A stretch of DNA of 64,000 nt. It comes from Paenibacillus sp. 1011MAR3C5. Lineage in GTDB: Bacteria; Bacillota; Bacilli; Paenibacillales; Paenibacillaceae. Shown here piece by piece: positions 9,046-17,211 of the stretch; the first letter of the stretch is position 1; the number at the start of each line of letters is the position of its first letter. Under the pieces are notes generated by a model. The model had not been told where the DNA came from. It made no database searches and saw only the letters and a list, made by a program, of their open reading frames with translations. The DNA lies in the NCBI RefSeq assembly GCF_003591485.1, contig NZ_QZCF01000004.1, positions 62,001-126,000 of the forward strand. Direction: 5' to 3'. The position numbers were made by a program, and so were the translations under genes.

Positions 9046-10221
9046 ATGACATGGAAGCAAGCAGTAATCGGACTCGATGTAGCTAAAGGAGCGAGTGTAT
9101 TTCAGGCGTTTGTGAAGCGCAATGAGGTGTACGGAAAACCTGAACAGATCAGCCATACCGAAGACGAGTTCGAGAGACTTGGCGATGTGATTCGCCGACT
9201 AGAGGAACTGACAGGGGAACGGCCTGTTGTTGTTCTGGAAGCAACGGGGCACTACCATCGTATTATTGTCGCCTACTTGGAACGTATGGGCATCATGCAT
9301 TTCATCGTTAATCCGCTCCTATCCAAACGTTCGAAGAGCACACAACTACGCAAAGTAAAGACGGATGCAACGGATGCCTGGCACTTGGCTGAAATGTATT
9401 GCCGTGGCGACGTGCAACCACATCGCAGATGGGCGGACAAAATAACGGAGATCCAGCATCTCACACGGCAGCATGAATTTATGACGTCACAATTTGTACA
9501 GTCTAAGTTAAATGCGAGGGCACTGTTGGATCAGGCTTGTCCGGCATACGAAGGCGTGTTTCGGGATATGTTTTCCAAAACAGCATTGCAAGTACTGCGT
9601 CTTTTGCTTTGTGAGACCAGCGTGACCGAAGAAGTGATTCGGGAAACAGCCGGCTCTTCGCACGGGAAAGCATGGATTCGGGCGAAAGTGGAACGCATTC
9701 AAAGTATGCCGACGTTAAGCAAGTCAAGCGCCTCTCAAAGGACAGCATTATTATGCATAGTTGAAGTTCTGCTTGCTCAGCAGGAACAACTCAGTCAATT
9801 AGAAAAGAAGATTCAAGAAGAAGCGATGGAAATCCCAGAAATAGAATTATTGAAAACCATACCCGGAATCGGAGATAGGCTAGCGGTCGCATTGTTCGCA
9901 GAGATCGGCGATGTTAGTCAGTTCGGGGAACCTAAGCAGCTTGTCGCCTACGCCGGACTGGATCCAACAGTGCATAGCTCTGGTCAGTTTATGGCGACGA
10001 GCACCCGTATAACCAAGCGTGGATCTAAGCGGTTACGCAGAGCGCTGTATTTGGCTGTACAGTGCGGAATTAGGGGAAGTACGAATGAAAAATTACGGAC
10101 GTATTACGATAAAAAAAGAAAAGAGGGCAAGCCCTATAAGGTGACAGTGATTGCTTGCGCCGACAAGCTACTGCATCACATTTATGCCATCTTGAAGAAG
10201 GGTACACCCTATACCGTTTAA
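9046..10221 (+). CDS. IS110-family DEDD transposase
   Basis: About 391 residues. The N-terminal RuvC-like DEDD domain shows IGLDVAKGA, VLEATGHYH and KVKTDATDAWHLAE. The C-terminal transposase-20 domain shows LLKTIPGIGDRLAVALFAEI and LVAYAGLDPTVHSSG with GSKRLRRALY. The gene is intact, so the element may be active. An ATG at 9046 is taken because the protein begins just before the first DEDD strand; an in-frame ATG at 8995 would extend it into the presumed RNA-coding end. AGGAGG lies unusually close (2 nt) to the chosen ATG. Confidence 0.93.
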   Translation: MTWKQAVIGLDVAKGASVFQAFVKRNEVYGKPEQISHTEDEFERLGDVIRRLEELTGERPVVVLEATGHYHRIIVAYLERMGIMHFIVNPLLSKRSKSTQLRKVKTDATDAWHLAEMYCRGDVQPHRRWADKITEIQHLTRQHEFMTSQFVQSKLNARALLDQACPAYEGVFRDMFSKTALQVLRLLLCETSVTEEVIRETAGSSHGKAWIRAKVERIQSMPTLSKSSASQRTALLCIVEVLLAQQEQLSQLEKKIQEEAMEIPEIELLKTIPGIGDRLAVALFAEIGDVSQFGEPKQLVAYAGLDPTVHSSGQFMATSTRITKRGSKRLRRALYLAVQCGIRGSTNEKLRTYYDKKRKEGKPYKVTVIACADKLLHHIYAILKKGTPYTV

Positions 10222-10425
10222 ACCATATTTAACCAACACCCTCCGCGCCAACGGAGGTTATTTGGCGTGTAAAGAGATTATATCAATTTTTCTTCGTAAG
10301 ACCAAGTCACCAATGCTTGACAAACATTAGCTGGTTTTTAATTATAAGGGATTATGTGGGGGATAATCGGGCTTTATGGTATGGTAGTTATAACGCTTTT
10401 TCACTAGATGGAGGGGGTTATGACG

Positions 10426-10944
10426 ATGAAAACCGTATATGTCAACGTGCGTCATTTTCTATTCTGGTATGGCGTTTATGGTTTTTGCGAAAAGAGCTGT
10501 AATGATGAGATTTCTTTATATGCTGACAAGGAACGCAACCTCATGCTGGGTTATTTCGATATATCGACGGAGCCCTGTTTAAGGCATATGTTGGAGCATG
10601 AGCTTGATCGGGAAGAGGATAGGGAACTCTTTGAGGAGATAGAGACATTTTTGCAAGGTAGCAGCGAAGTAGCCTATTCCTTTATATATCCTCGAGATAA
10701 GGGCGATCTCGCCAATCAAGTTGAGCATGATGCACCAGTTAATGAACATGGACATAGGCCGGTATATATCTCCATGTTCTCAAAACATTCTTCGGCATGG
10801 GATATACGAGAAATAGAAAAAAGTATATACATACTAAACGAAGATTTCTTGCATTTGGAAATCGGTAGCATTGAATTTCTAGACATTCCAACCCGCGAAG
10901 AGACAAAAGCGTCGTTTGAACTGGATTACGAACCTTACATTTAA
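10426..10944 (+). CDS. Hypothetical protein (172 aa)
   Basis: I do not recognise this protein. It begins MKTVYVNVRHFLFWYGVYGF and is acidic, soluble and without signal peptide. GGAGGGGG lies eight bases before ATG 10426, which decides between two close ATGs. It is bounded by the IS element upstream and by a putative ECF41 promoter 31 bp downstream, so it is probably a single-gene unit. Confidence 0.6.
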   Translation: MKTVYVNVRHFLFWYGVYGFCEKSCNDEISLYADKERNLMLGYFDISTEPCLRHMLEHELDREEDRELFEEIETFLQGSSEVAYSFIYPRDKGDLANQVEHDAPVNEHGHRPVYISMFSKHSSAWDIREIEKSIYILNEDFLHLEIGSIEFLDIPTREETKASFELDYEPYI

Positions 10945-10974
10945 GAAGAGTCATCCTATTCCTCAAGGCGCCTT

Positions 10975-11001
10975 TGTCACAAAAATGAATCGTATCTCGT
11001 T
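10975..11001 (+). promoter_or_regulatory. Candidate ECF41-type promoter
   Basis: TGTCACA (10975-10981), 16 bases, then CGTT (10998-11001), ending 32 bp before the oxidoreductase gene. As I recall it, the ECF41 consensus is TGTCACA at -35 and CGTC at -10, and an ECF41 sigma gene lies directly downstream. One -10 base differs. Confidence 0.55.
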
Positions 11002-11033
11002 ACATATGCAGCCGATAAAAAGGAGTGGTTGCA

Positions 11034-12218
11034 ATGAACGGGAAAACATGTATCGTCATTGGCGGAGGATATGCTGGCATTCATGCAGTAAAAGCAATTT
11101 TGAAAGTATGGAAGGCAGGCGGGGACCAAGGACCGCTAAGGCTTGTTCTGATTGACAAGCAGAGCGAGCACATACGCAAAGTATTGCTTTTTAAGCCTGC
11201 TGCAACAGCAGAATCAGTCATTAAAGTGCCTTTCAAGGAGTTATTTCCCGAAGGTGTAAAATTTGTTCAAGGAACCGTTACAGGCATTGATTCGCAGAAG
11301 CGAGAGGTGTGGGTACAGGACCTTCAAGGGGGCATTCAGTCGATCAGCTACGATATGCTTGTGGCGGCATTGGGTAGCGTAGTGCGGCAGCCTGCTTCCG
11401 AGCAAGGGGGGATCGCGCTGGCTGATCTGGATTCGGCCCGGCGCATTCGCGAGACCTGGCAGCATAATCTGGAGAAGGCGGCCCGGGAGTCTGATTCGCA
11501 AGAACGTCAGCGGCTATTGACGATTGCCGTAGCGGGAGCGGGTATAAGCGGAATGGAGACAGCGGCGGAGCTGGCTCATTATGCTCGAGCGGAAGCGCGC
11601 AACAGAGGCCTTCTTGAAGACGATGTCCGCATTCATCTCTACAATGCGATCGACCGGCTATTTCCTGAAGGCCCGAAGAAGGTAGGGCAGAAGCTGGAGC
11701 GTCATTTGTCGGCGAGCGGGGTTAGCGCGGTACATGGCTGCAAGGTGCTGCAAGAGAAGGAAGGCGTACTGACACTGTCCACCGGTGATACAGCTCGAGC
11801 AGGATTATGCATATGGACACTAGGCCTGCTTCCTAATCCGGCACTCCAGGCAATGGGGCTTCCCGTTAATGAGGAAGGATATGTTATGGTAGATCGAAGC
11901 TATCGGGTGAATGGCGCGCCAGGGGTATATAGTATTGGCGACTGCGCCCACATCACAGATGCGGCCAGCGGCCGGGCAGACGGGAAAACCTGCAAGGAAG
12001 CTATCGCACAAGCTGTAAGGCTTGGACGAATTATTGTCGCGGATTTGGAGGGTCGCCGGGCTCCCGAGCATGAGTCGTATATGGATTCCTTCTGCTTTGG
12101 CCTTGGACCGGAGCAAGGAATGGCTTGGACGCGCAAGTGGGGGATTGATTTTGTGATTACGGGCAAGCTGGGCTGGGCTCTAAGGAAGTTTACATGGGAT
12201 TCGGCGAGCTTCCAATAG
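11034..12218 (+). CDS. NAD(P)/FAD-dependent oxidoreductase (NDH-2 type)
   Basis: 394 residues of the type II NADH dehydrogenase/disulfide reductase fold. FAD site IVIGGGYAGIHAVKA (residues about 8-22), NAD(P) site AVAGAGISGMETAAELAHYA (about 167), and the second FAD motif VYSIGDCAHI (about 304). ATG 11034 follows AGGAGTGG. It lies 42 bp ahead of an ECF41 sigma gene. Families next to ECF41 genes are often oxidoreductases, epimerases or carboxymuconolactone decarboxylases, so this is probably the sigma factor's target. The electron acceptor is unknown. Confidence 0.85.
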   Translation: MNGKTCIVIGGGYAGIHAVKAILKVWKAGGDQGPLRLVLIDKQSEHIRKVLLFKPAATAESVIKVPFKELFPEGVKFVQGTVTGIDSQKREVWVQDLQGGIQSISYDMLVAALGSVVRQPASEQGGIALADLDSARRIRETWQHNLEKAARESDSQERQRLLTIAVAGAGISGMETAAELAHYARAEARNRGLLEDDVRIHLYNAIDRLFPEGPKKVGQKLERHLSASGVSAVHGCKVLQEKEGVLTLSTGDTARAGLCIWTLGLLPNPALQAMGLPVNEEGYVMVDRSYRVNGAPGVYSIGDCAHITDAASGRADGKTCKEAIAQAVRLGRIIVADLEGRRAPEHESYMDSFCFGLGPEQGMAWTRKWGIDFVITGKLGWALRKFTWDSASFQ

Positions 12219-12260
12219 CTATAGCAGCGGCAGAACGGATAATAGAATGGATGTGACGGC

Positions 12261-13130
12261 ATGCAAAAGCTATACGAGCAATATAGAAGACTGTTATTTG
12301 CACTTGCTTATCAGATGACAGGCTCCGTCTCCGATGCAGAGGATGTGGTTCAGGATGTTTTTCTGAAGGCGTATGCTGCAGGAGTGCTCGATGATCTAGA
12401 CAATCCTAAGGCCTATCTATGCCGGATGGCATCCAATCGCTGCCGGGATGTGCTAAGGTCAGCACGGAAGAAGCGGGAACAATATTTTGGGCCGTGGCTT
12501 CCCGAGCCGGTTCTCGCATCTTATGAGTCAATCGACGACTCTATCCTTCAGCATGAGCTGCTGTCGTATGGGATGCTGGTTCTGCTGGAGCGGCTGTCTC
12601 CCTCCGAGCGTGCGGTGTTCGTGCTGAGGGAAGCGCTTGGCTTCTCCTATGCAGATATTGCGTCGATGATCGAGATGAGCGAAGCGAATTGCCGCAAGCT
12701 GCTCAGCCGTGCAAGGACGAAGATGGGAGTATCAGGAGTTTCAGCAGAGGAGCTTGCTCCGGTTGAAGGCGCGAGTGAAGAGTGGATCGCCCGCTTCCTC
12801 ATGGCGCTTCAGCAGAATCATGTGGAGAAGGTGACGGCTATGCTGGCTGAAGATGTGACCCTCATATCCGATGGGGGCGGGAAAGCGGTGGCGGCTGTAC
12901 ATCCAATTGAATCAAGCGAGCGCGTCATGCGGTTTTTGGCTGGACTTATCCGCAGTATGCAGGTGGAGGAAGGGCGCGCGCAGCTGGCGATGGAACGAAT
13001 AAACGGGCAGGCCGGACTGGTCATTCGATCTGGCGATAGGGTGGAGACGGTCGTGCTGCTGGATATGCGGGAAGATCGTATCCAGCATATTTACTTCGTG
13101 AGAAATCCAGACAAATTGGCACGAATCTGA
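12261..13130 (+). CDS. ECF41 (SigJ-like) sigma factor with fused SnoaL-like domain
   Basis: 289 residues. Sigma region 2 (LFALAYQMTGSVSDAEDVVQ), a linker with WLPEPV, and region 4 (LSPSERAVFVLREALGFSYA) are followed by a C-terminal NTF2/SnoaL-like domain of about 110 residues containing the ECF41 signature DGGGK (about residue 210). In this group the fused domain replaces a separate anti-sigma factor and modulates activity. The gene follows the oxidoreductase without a terminator, suggesting one autoregulated operon. Confidence 0.9.
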   Translation: MQKLYEQYRRLLFALAYQMTGSVSDAEDVVQDVFLKAYAAGVLDDLDNPKAYLCRMASNRCRDVLRSARKKREQYFGPWLPEPVLASYESIDDSILQHELLSYGMLVLLERLSPSERAVFVLREALGFSYADIASMIEMSEANCRKLLSRARTKMGVSGVSAEELAPVEGASEEWIARFLMALQQNHVEKVTAMLAEDVTLISDGGGKAVAAVHPIESSERVMRFLAGLIRSMQVEEGRAQLAMERINGQAGLVIRSGDRVETVVLLDMREDRIQHIYFVRNPDKLARI

Positions 13131-13172
13131 GCGGCGTCAGCCGGTTTAAAATCGTCACTAGGAGGGTTTCAC

Positions 13173-14051
13173 ATGGGTGTTGCATTAGCGGCAGTGGATT
13201 GGGTAGAGAAGACGAGGCAACTGGAAAGCCTATTGGGGCAAAGTGACACCCTTACAACATCTCCTATGAAACAGGGCTTCGAAGCTGAAGTCGTAAGACT
13301 TCATTCCAATGCGTACGGCAGCTATATCCTGAAAATTTGGAATAAGCACTCCAGGCCTGATGTGTCGGTTCAATACCGGCTGTTGAGCGTTTTATTCGAG
13401 CGCGGAATATCTGTGCCCCGGCCACTGGGTTGGGGCAGAATGCCGAGCGGGGCGCATGCGCTGCTCACCGCTTATGATGGCATATCTGTTGATCCGTTGC
13501 AGCCAGAGAAGATGCAGGCGATTGCCAGTCTTCTCGCACAGCTGCATCAGCTTAATCCGAACGACATAGAAGGGTTGAATCTGCCACAATATGATTTTGT
13601 CGGCTATCACTTTCAAGGCTTGGATGCGCAACCCGATATTGCTTCGGCGCTTCGATTTATCCTGCCAAAAGTTCAAATCAAGCAAGAACGAATTATTCAT
13701 GGAGATTTTCATCCGGAAAATATAGTGGAGGACGGGGAGCGCTACACGGTCATAGACTGGACAAACGCACAATTGGGAGATCCCAGATATGACTTTGCCT
13801 GGTCTTATTTTTTACTTCGGCTCTATCTGACAGAGCAGCACGCCAATCATTTTCGTTCGGCTTATAGCAAGGTAGCGCATGAAATGCAGCAGCAGGAGCT
13901 TGATCTTTATGAAGCGCTGAGCATCCTTAGATGGATGCTATTGAATCGCAACGGTCATGTTTTGGCCAAGCCTGAAGTGTTGGAGCACTTAAGCAGGATG
14001 ATAGCCAGTCATGCAGTCTTGAAGGAGTTTGAGTTTTATACAAGCGAATAG
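13173..14051 (+). CDS. Aminoglycoside phosphotransferase-family kinase
   Basis: 292 residues with the APH/choline kinase fold. The catalytic loop IIHGDFHPENIV (about residue 172) and the metal-binding VIDWTNAQLGDPRYDFAW (about 190) are intact. ATG 13173 has AGGAGGG eight bases upstream. Members phosphorylate antibiotics or small metabolites; the substrate cannot be read from the sequence and resistance should not be assumed. It lies 42 bp behind the ECF41 gene and may be in the same transcript. Confidence 0.85.
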   Translation: MGVALAAVDWVEKTRQLESLLGQSDTLTTSPMKQGFEAEVVRLHSNAYGSYILKIWNKHSRPDVSVQYRLLSVLFERGISVPRPLGWGRMPSGAHALLTAYDGISVDPLQPEKMQAIASLLAQLHQLNPNDIEGLNLPQYDFVGYHFQGLDAQPDIASALRFILPKVQIKQERIIHGDFHPENIVEDGERYTVIDWTNAQLGDPRYDFAWSYFLLRLYLTEQHANHFRSAYSKVAHEMQQQELDLYEALSILRWMLLNRNGHVLAKPEVLEHLSRMIASHAVLKEFEFYTSE

Positions 14052-14057
14052 AGCTCC

Positions 14058-14220
14058 TTATAGGGGCTTGTCCAATTTCCTTTGCCAATCCCGAATGTTC
14101 CTCCATGAGATCAGTTTAATTTCCTCGCGCCGCAGCAGCTCTTTAATATCAGGATCCTTAAGCTTCATTAAATGCGTGTCAAAGCAAACAAAGGGCGCAA
14201 CACTTCGCAGTGTCGCGCCC
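14058..14220 (-). pseudogene. Possible 3' remnant of a protein gene
   Basis: On the minus strand this stretch is open and reads like a natural C-terminus (FVCFDTHLMKLKDPDIKELL, then REEIKLISWRNIRDWQRKL, stop). It has no start codon or ribosome site and overlaps the terminator at 14193-14228. I do not recognise the family. The rest of the 345-bp gap to 14397 shows nothing more. Confidence 0.25.
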
Positions 14221-14228
14221 TATTTTAT
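14193..14228. terminator. Terminator after the APH-family gene
   Basis: GGGCGCAACACT (14193-14204) pairs with AGTGTCGCGCCC (14209-14220) around loop TCGC, followed by TATTTTATTT. On the other strand it is preceded by AAATA only. Confidence 0.85.
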
Positions 14229-14396
14229 TTAGATATGTTGTGCTTTCAGGTAATATACACCGGAGTATTGGGGTGTCAATGTCCCGTACTCTATTAATTT
14301 GTCCAATCCTGTAACTACTTAGAATGGACTTGCGTCTATTACATGACAGTGAATAGGCTCGATAGATTTTAGAATGATAGGGAGGAACGGGATTAC

Positions 14397-16007
14397 ATGT
14401 TCAAAAAAACAGCGTTATGGACCATGGCGCTTGTACTGTTATGGGCTAATAGCGTACTCGCGTACAATGTTCAGCTTCTGCCGTTTAAGGATGAGGAAAA
14501 TGATTACGCCAGAGAGCCGATCTACACCCTGTCGGCGTTGGGTATTATTAATGGCTACGAGGATCGGACCTACCGTCCGAATGTGGATCTTTCAAGGGAA
14601 GCATTTGTAAAGCTGCTGGTGATGGCCAGTCAGTTGGAGACGGATGCTCCTGCAGGCAAGCTGCCGAAGGATGTAGCGAAGGATCGCTGGTCCGCCTCAT
14701 ACATTTCGGCAGCGCTTGAGCGTGAGTGGCTTGGCGGTCTGCTGGACGAGAAGGGAGCATTTCTTCCGGCACAGACGATTACCAGACAAGAAGTGGCGAT
14801 GCTGGTTGGCCAGTCGCTGCTGGATGCCGAGAAGCCGGAGACGCGCGAGAAGTGGTTATCTACGGATTGGAAGAAGGAGCGGGACGCTCGCAGCTTTAAG
14901 GATCGGGAAGCTATAAGCGAGACCATGCGGCCTTATGTCTATTATGCGGCTCATCGCGGCATTATGGAGGGTGACGCTGCGGGCTTTAAGCCTGGGGAGC
15001 CGCTGATCCGCAAGCAAGCTGCGGCGGTGATTTATCGCTTGATCGACAAGCGTGTATCGGAGCAAAAGATCGATTTTACAGGCTATTATGCACTTCTATC
15101 CTATCCGGCGATTCAGCATATGGATAAGCTTGGGGATGTTATTCTCGGCTGGTCGAATCTGGAGTATAGCGGTTCGGGAGCTGCCAGGCTGAATACCGGA
15201 ACGACGGAGTACCGCATACCGAAAGGGTATGAGGAAGTACTGGACAAGGCCGATCAGGCGGGGCTTGGCAAGGAACTGATGGTGTTTTACAATCATGCGA
15301 ATTTGAAGGAATTTCTGAAGGACAAGCCTGCGCAGACCGCTTTTATTGAATCTCTGCTGACTACGCTTAACAATCCAACCAACTCGTTCACCGGAGTGAG
15401 CATTGATTTTGAGGGGCTGAAGGAAGCGGGCAGCGCTGCAGATTTTGTTGCATTTCTGCAAGAAGTGAAGGAGCAGATGGGATCGTCGTACACATTGTCC
15501 GTTGCGGTTCCGCCGACCCATTACTACATGGGCTATGATCTGGCTGCGATCGGCAAGCTGGCGGATACGGTCATTCTAATGGCTTATGATTTCACGCATA
15601 GCGAGAGCAAGCTTCCTTCAGCACCGCTGCAGCTTGTGAATGATACAGTTCAGACCGCGCTGCAATCGATCCCGAAGGAGAAGCTGGTCATGGGGATTTC
15701 GAAGCAGGCCAATCAGTGGATGACAGCGGACGGCGTAACTTCCAACGTATTAAAACCGTCCATTGAAGACGTAGAAAAGCGTCTGGCGATGCCTGGTGTG
15801 AAGAGCGAATGGATGATGCCGCATTTATTGAACCAGATTACCTTTGCAGATGAGCGAGGCACTCATTTAATCTATTATGAAAACACACAAAGCATTGCCA
15901 AAAAAGTATGGCTGGCCAAATTCTATGGGCTGAAGGGTGTCTCCTTATGGCATATGGGCCATTATACAGCCTCTGACTGGAAGCTGGTGGGCGAGCAGGC
16001 TCGCTGA
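14397..16007 (+). CDS. Secreted SLH-domain protein with GH18-like catalytic domain
   Basis: 536 residues: signal peptide ending near NSVLAYN, three S-layer homology repeats (about residues 30-220; for example YTLSALGIINGYEDRTYRPN), then a glycosyl hydrolase 18-type barrel related to spore cortex/YaaH-like enzymes. The core active-site motif reads FTGVSIDFEGLKEAG (about residue 335), keeping the last D and E of DxxDxDxE, and VILMAYDFTHSESKLP marks a later strand. SLH domains would hold it to the secondary cell-wall polymer. It probably cleaves peptidoglycan or chitin-like glycans. GGGAGGAACGG lies before the ATG. Confidence 0.88.
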   Translation: MFKKTALWTMALVLLWANSVLAYNVQLLPFKDEENDYAREPIYTLSALGIINGYEDRTYRPNVDLSREAFVKLLVMASQLETDAPAGKLPKDVAKDRWSASYISAALEREWLGGLLDEKGAFLPAQTITRQEVAMLVGQSLLDAEKPETREKWLSTDWKKERDARSFKDREAISETMRPYVYYAAHRGIMEGDAAGFKPGEPLIRKQAAAVIYRLIDKRVSEQKIDFTGYYALLSYPAIQHMDKLGDVILGWSNLEYSGSGAARLNTGTTEYRIPKGYEEVLDKADQAGLGKELMVFYNHANLKEFLKDKPAQTAFIESLLTTLNNPTNSFTGVSIDFEGLKEAGSAADFVAFLQEVKEQMGSSYTLSVAVPPTHYYMGYDLAAIGKLADTVILMAYDFTHSESKLPSAPLQLVNDTVQTALQSIPKEKLVMGISKQANQWMTADGVTSNVLKPSIEDVEKRLAMPGVKSEWMMPHLLNQITFADERGTHLIYYENTQSIAKKVWLAKFYGLKGVSLWHMGHYTASDWKLVGEQAR

Positions 16008-16129
16008 TAAGGCGGGATAGTCTTGCGCATGTAGGTACTAGTTGATTAAGGAATCCCTTCAACATGACAGTGGAGACAAAGTTGTGATTGTCCAAAGAGG
16101 TATATGGGTTTTAAATGTACGTGGTAGAA

Positions 16130-16257
16130 ACAAACGGAGCAAGACCTATCCTGGAGAAGCGTCAGCGTTCGCATTTGTATCCGGATTCCCCCCTTTGATG
16201 ATATTCAAGGAATCTGGATACAACAGCGATCGGAAGGATAGGTCTTGCGCAGTTTGT
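16130..16257. repeat. 128-bp palindromic hairpin element (MITE- or REP-like)
   Basis: The terminal arms 16130-16152 and 16235-16257 are inverted repeats of 23 bp with two mismatches, including a perfect 14 bp GCAAGACCTATCCT / AGGATAGGTCTTGC. Inner arms pair too: TTGTATCC with GGATACAA, GATTCC with GGAATC, and CCTTTGA with TTCAAGG. The whole element can fold end to end. It has no coding potential, and no target duplication is clear. It fills most of the gap 16008-16310. Confidence 0.7.
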
Positions 16258-16310
16258 ATTCCAGCCATGTAAGTTGAACGAATCTTGGGCATTACCTTGA
16301 AAAAAACCTA

Positions 16311-16339
16311 TTGACAACCTTTAATAATGTCATTATGAT
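16311..16339 (+). promoter_or_regulatory. SigA-type promoter with palindromic operator, NAD operon
   Basis: TTGACA (16311-16316), 17-bp spacer, TATGAT (16334-16339). A perfect 13-bp palindrome ATAATGTCATTAT (16324-16336) overlaps the spacer and -10. The third gene of the operon has the Nudix plus winged-helix layout of NrtR repressors, so it may bind here. Confidence 0.75.
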
Positions 16340-16395
16340 AATATCAAGATGAAGTTATTAATTAAGATCAAACCAACGGCAGGAGCGTGATCAAC

Positions 16396-17211
16396 ATGAT
16401 CGCATTAAATGGAGAGCAGCTGACGTTCATGACTTACCCGAACGGTGAAACCCGGGTGGACGGGGAGCATATATTGAAGCTTGCAGAGTCTGAGAATCGG
16501 ATCAGCTTCAAATACGAGACCGACGGCGATTTGCTGAAGCTGCTGTTCGTGAAGAGCTTTCTCGATGATCATCGTTACAAGGCATCGCTCATAATCAGCT
16601 ATATGCCTTACAGCCGAATGGACCGGGTCGAAGGAAGCTCCGTTTTCACCTTGAAATATACAGCTCATATGATTAATGCCATGAACTTTGAGCGTGTCAC
16701 CATTATCGAGCCGCATTCGGATGTCTCCACGGCGCTCATTCATCGCAGTGAAGCTATCTATCCTACAGGTGATTTGCTCCAGCAAGTGATGGAGGAGACG
16801 GGTTTCCAGACGGGCAGGGACTATCTGTTTTTCCCGGATGCGGGAGCGCAGAAGCGGTACGGCAAGCTGGGCGGCTACAGACAGCTGGTAGGATTTAAGA
16901 AGAGAAATTTCGAGACGGGGCAGATCGAGCATCTGGATGTTGTCGGAACAGTCGGGGAGACAGGGTTCAAAGCCATTATTGTAGATGATTTATGCTCTTA
17001 CGGCGGTACGTTTCTGCTAAGCGCAGAACGGCTGCGCGAGCTCGGCGCTTCGGAAGTATATCTATTAGTCAGTCATTGCGAGGATTCGATCTACAAGGGT
17101 AAGCTTCCCGCATCCGGCTTAATCGACCGGGTGTATACGACAGACACCATTCTTAGCCAGACCGGCACGGACCTAATCAAAATGTTCCCAATCGGAGGTA
17201 TGTACAAATGA
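16396..17211 (+). CDS. PRPP-synthetase-like protein (Prs or Adps type)
   Basis: 271 residues, shorter than canonical Prs (about 315). The fold is that of ribose-phosphate pyrophosphokinase: TYPNGETRVD (about residue 14), MPYSRMDRVEGSSVF matching the flexible-loop/PYxxxxRQDR region, IIEPHSD, and the PRPP loop AIIVDDLCSYGGTF (about 195). ATG 16396 is preferred over GTG 16387 because GGAG is ten bases away. The stop overlaps the NAMPT-like start by 4 bp. Either it makes PRPP for NMN synthesis or, like phage Adps, it pyrophosphorylates ADP-ribose; the reduced length and divergent loop leave this open. Confidence 0.8.
   Translation: MIALNGEQLTFMTYPNGETRVDGEHILKLAESENRISFKYETDGDLLKLLFVKSFLDDHRYKASLIISYMPYSRMDRVEGSSVFTLKYTAHMINAMNFERVTIIEPHSDVSTALIHRSEAIYPTGDLLQQVMEETGFQTGRDYLFFPDAGAQKRYGKLGGYRQLVGFKKRNFETGQIEHLDVVGTVGETGFKAIIVDDLCSYGGTFLLSAERLRELGASEVYLLVSHCEDSIYKGKLPASGLIDRVYTTDTILSQTGTDLIKMFPIGGMYK

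Larger units (their letters stand above)
8852..10260 (+). mobile_element. IS110-family insertion element (approximate limits)
   Basis: The element consists of about 190 bp of non-coding left end, one DEDD transposase gene and a short right end. IS110 elements lack long terminal inverted repeats and make little or no target duplication, so the exact ends cannot be fixed from one copy. I place the left limit next to the terminator at 8851 and the right limit near the hairpin CCTCCG/CGGAGG at 10240-10257. The gap 10222-10425 contains nothing else that I can identify. Confidence 0.75.

Noticed and set aside
13173..14051. Antibiotic-resistance reading of the APH-family gene
   Set aside because: The APH fold is shared by many metabolic kinases; nothing here points to a drug.
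16042..16272. 76-codon plus-strand frame
   Set aside because: It runs through the 128-bp palindrome and has no ribosome site.
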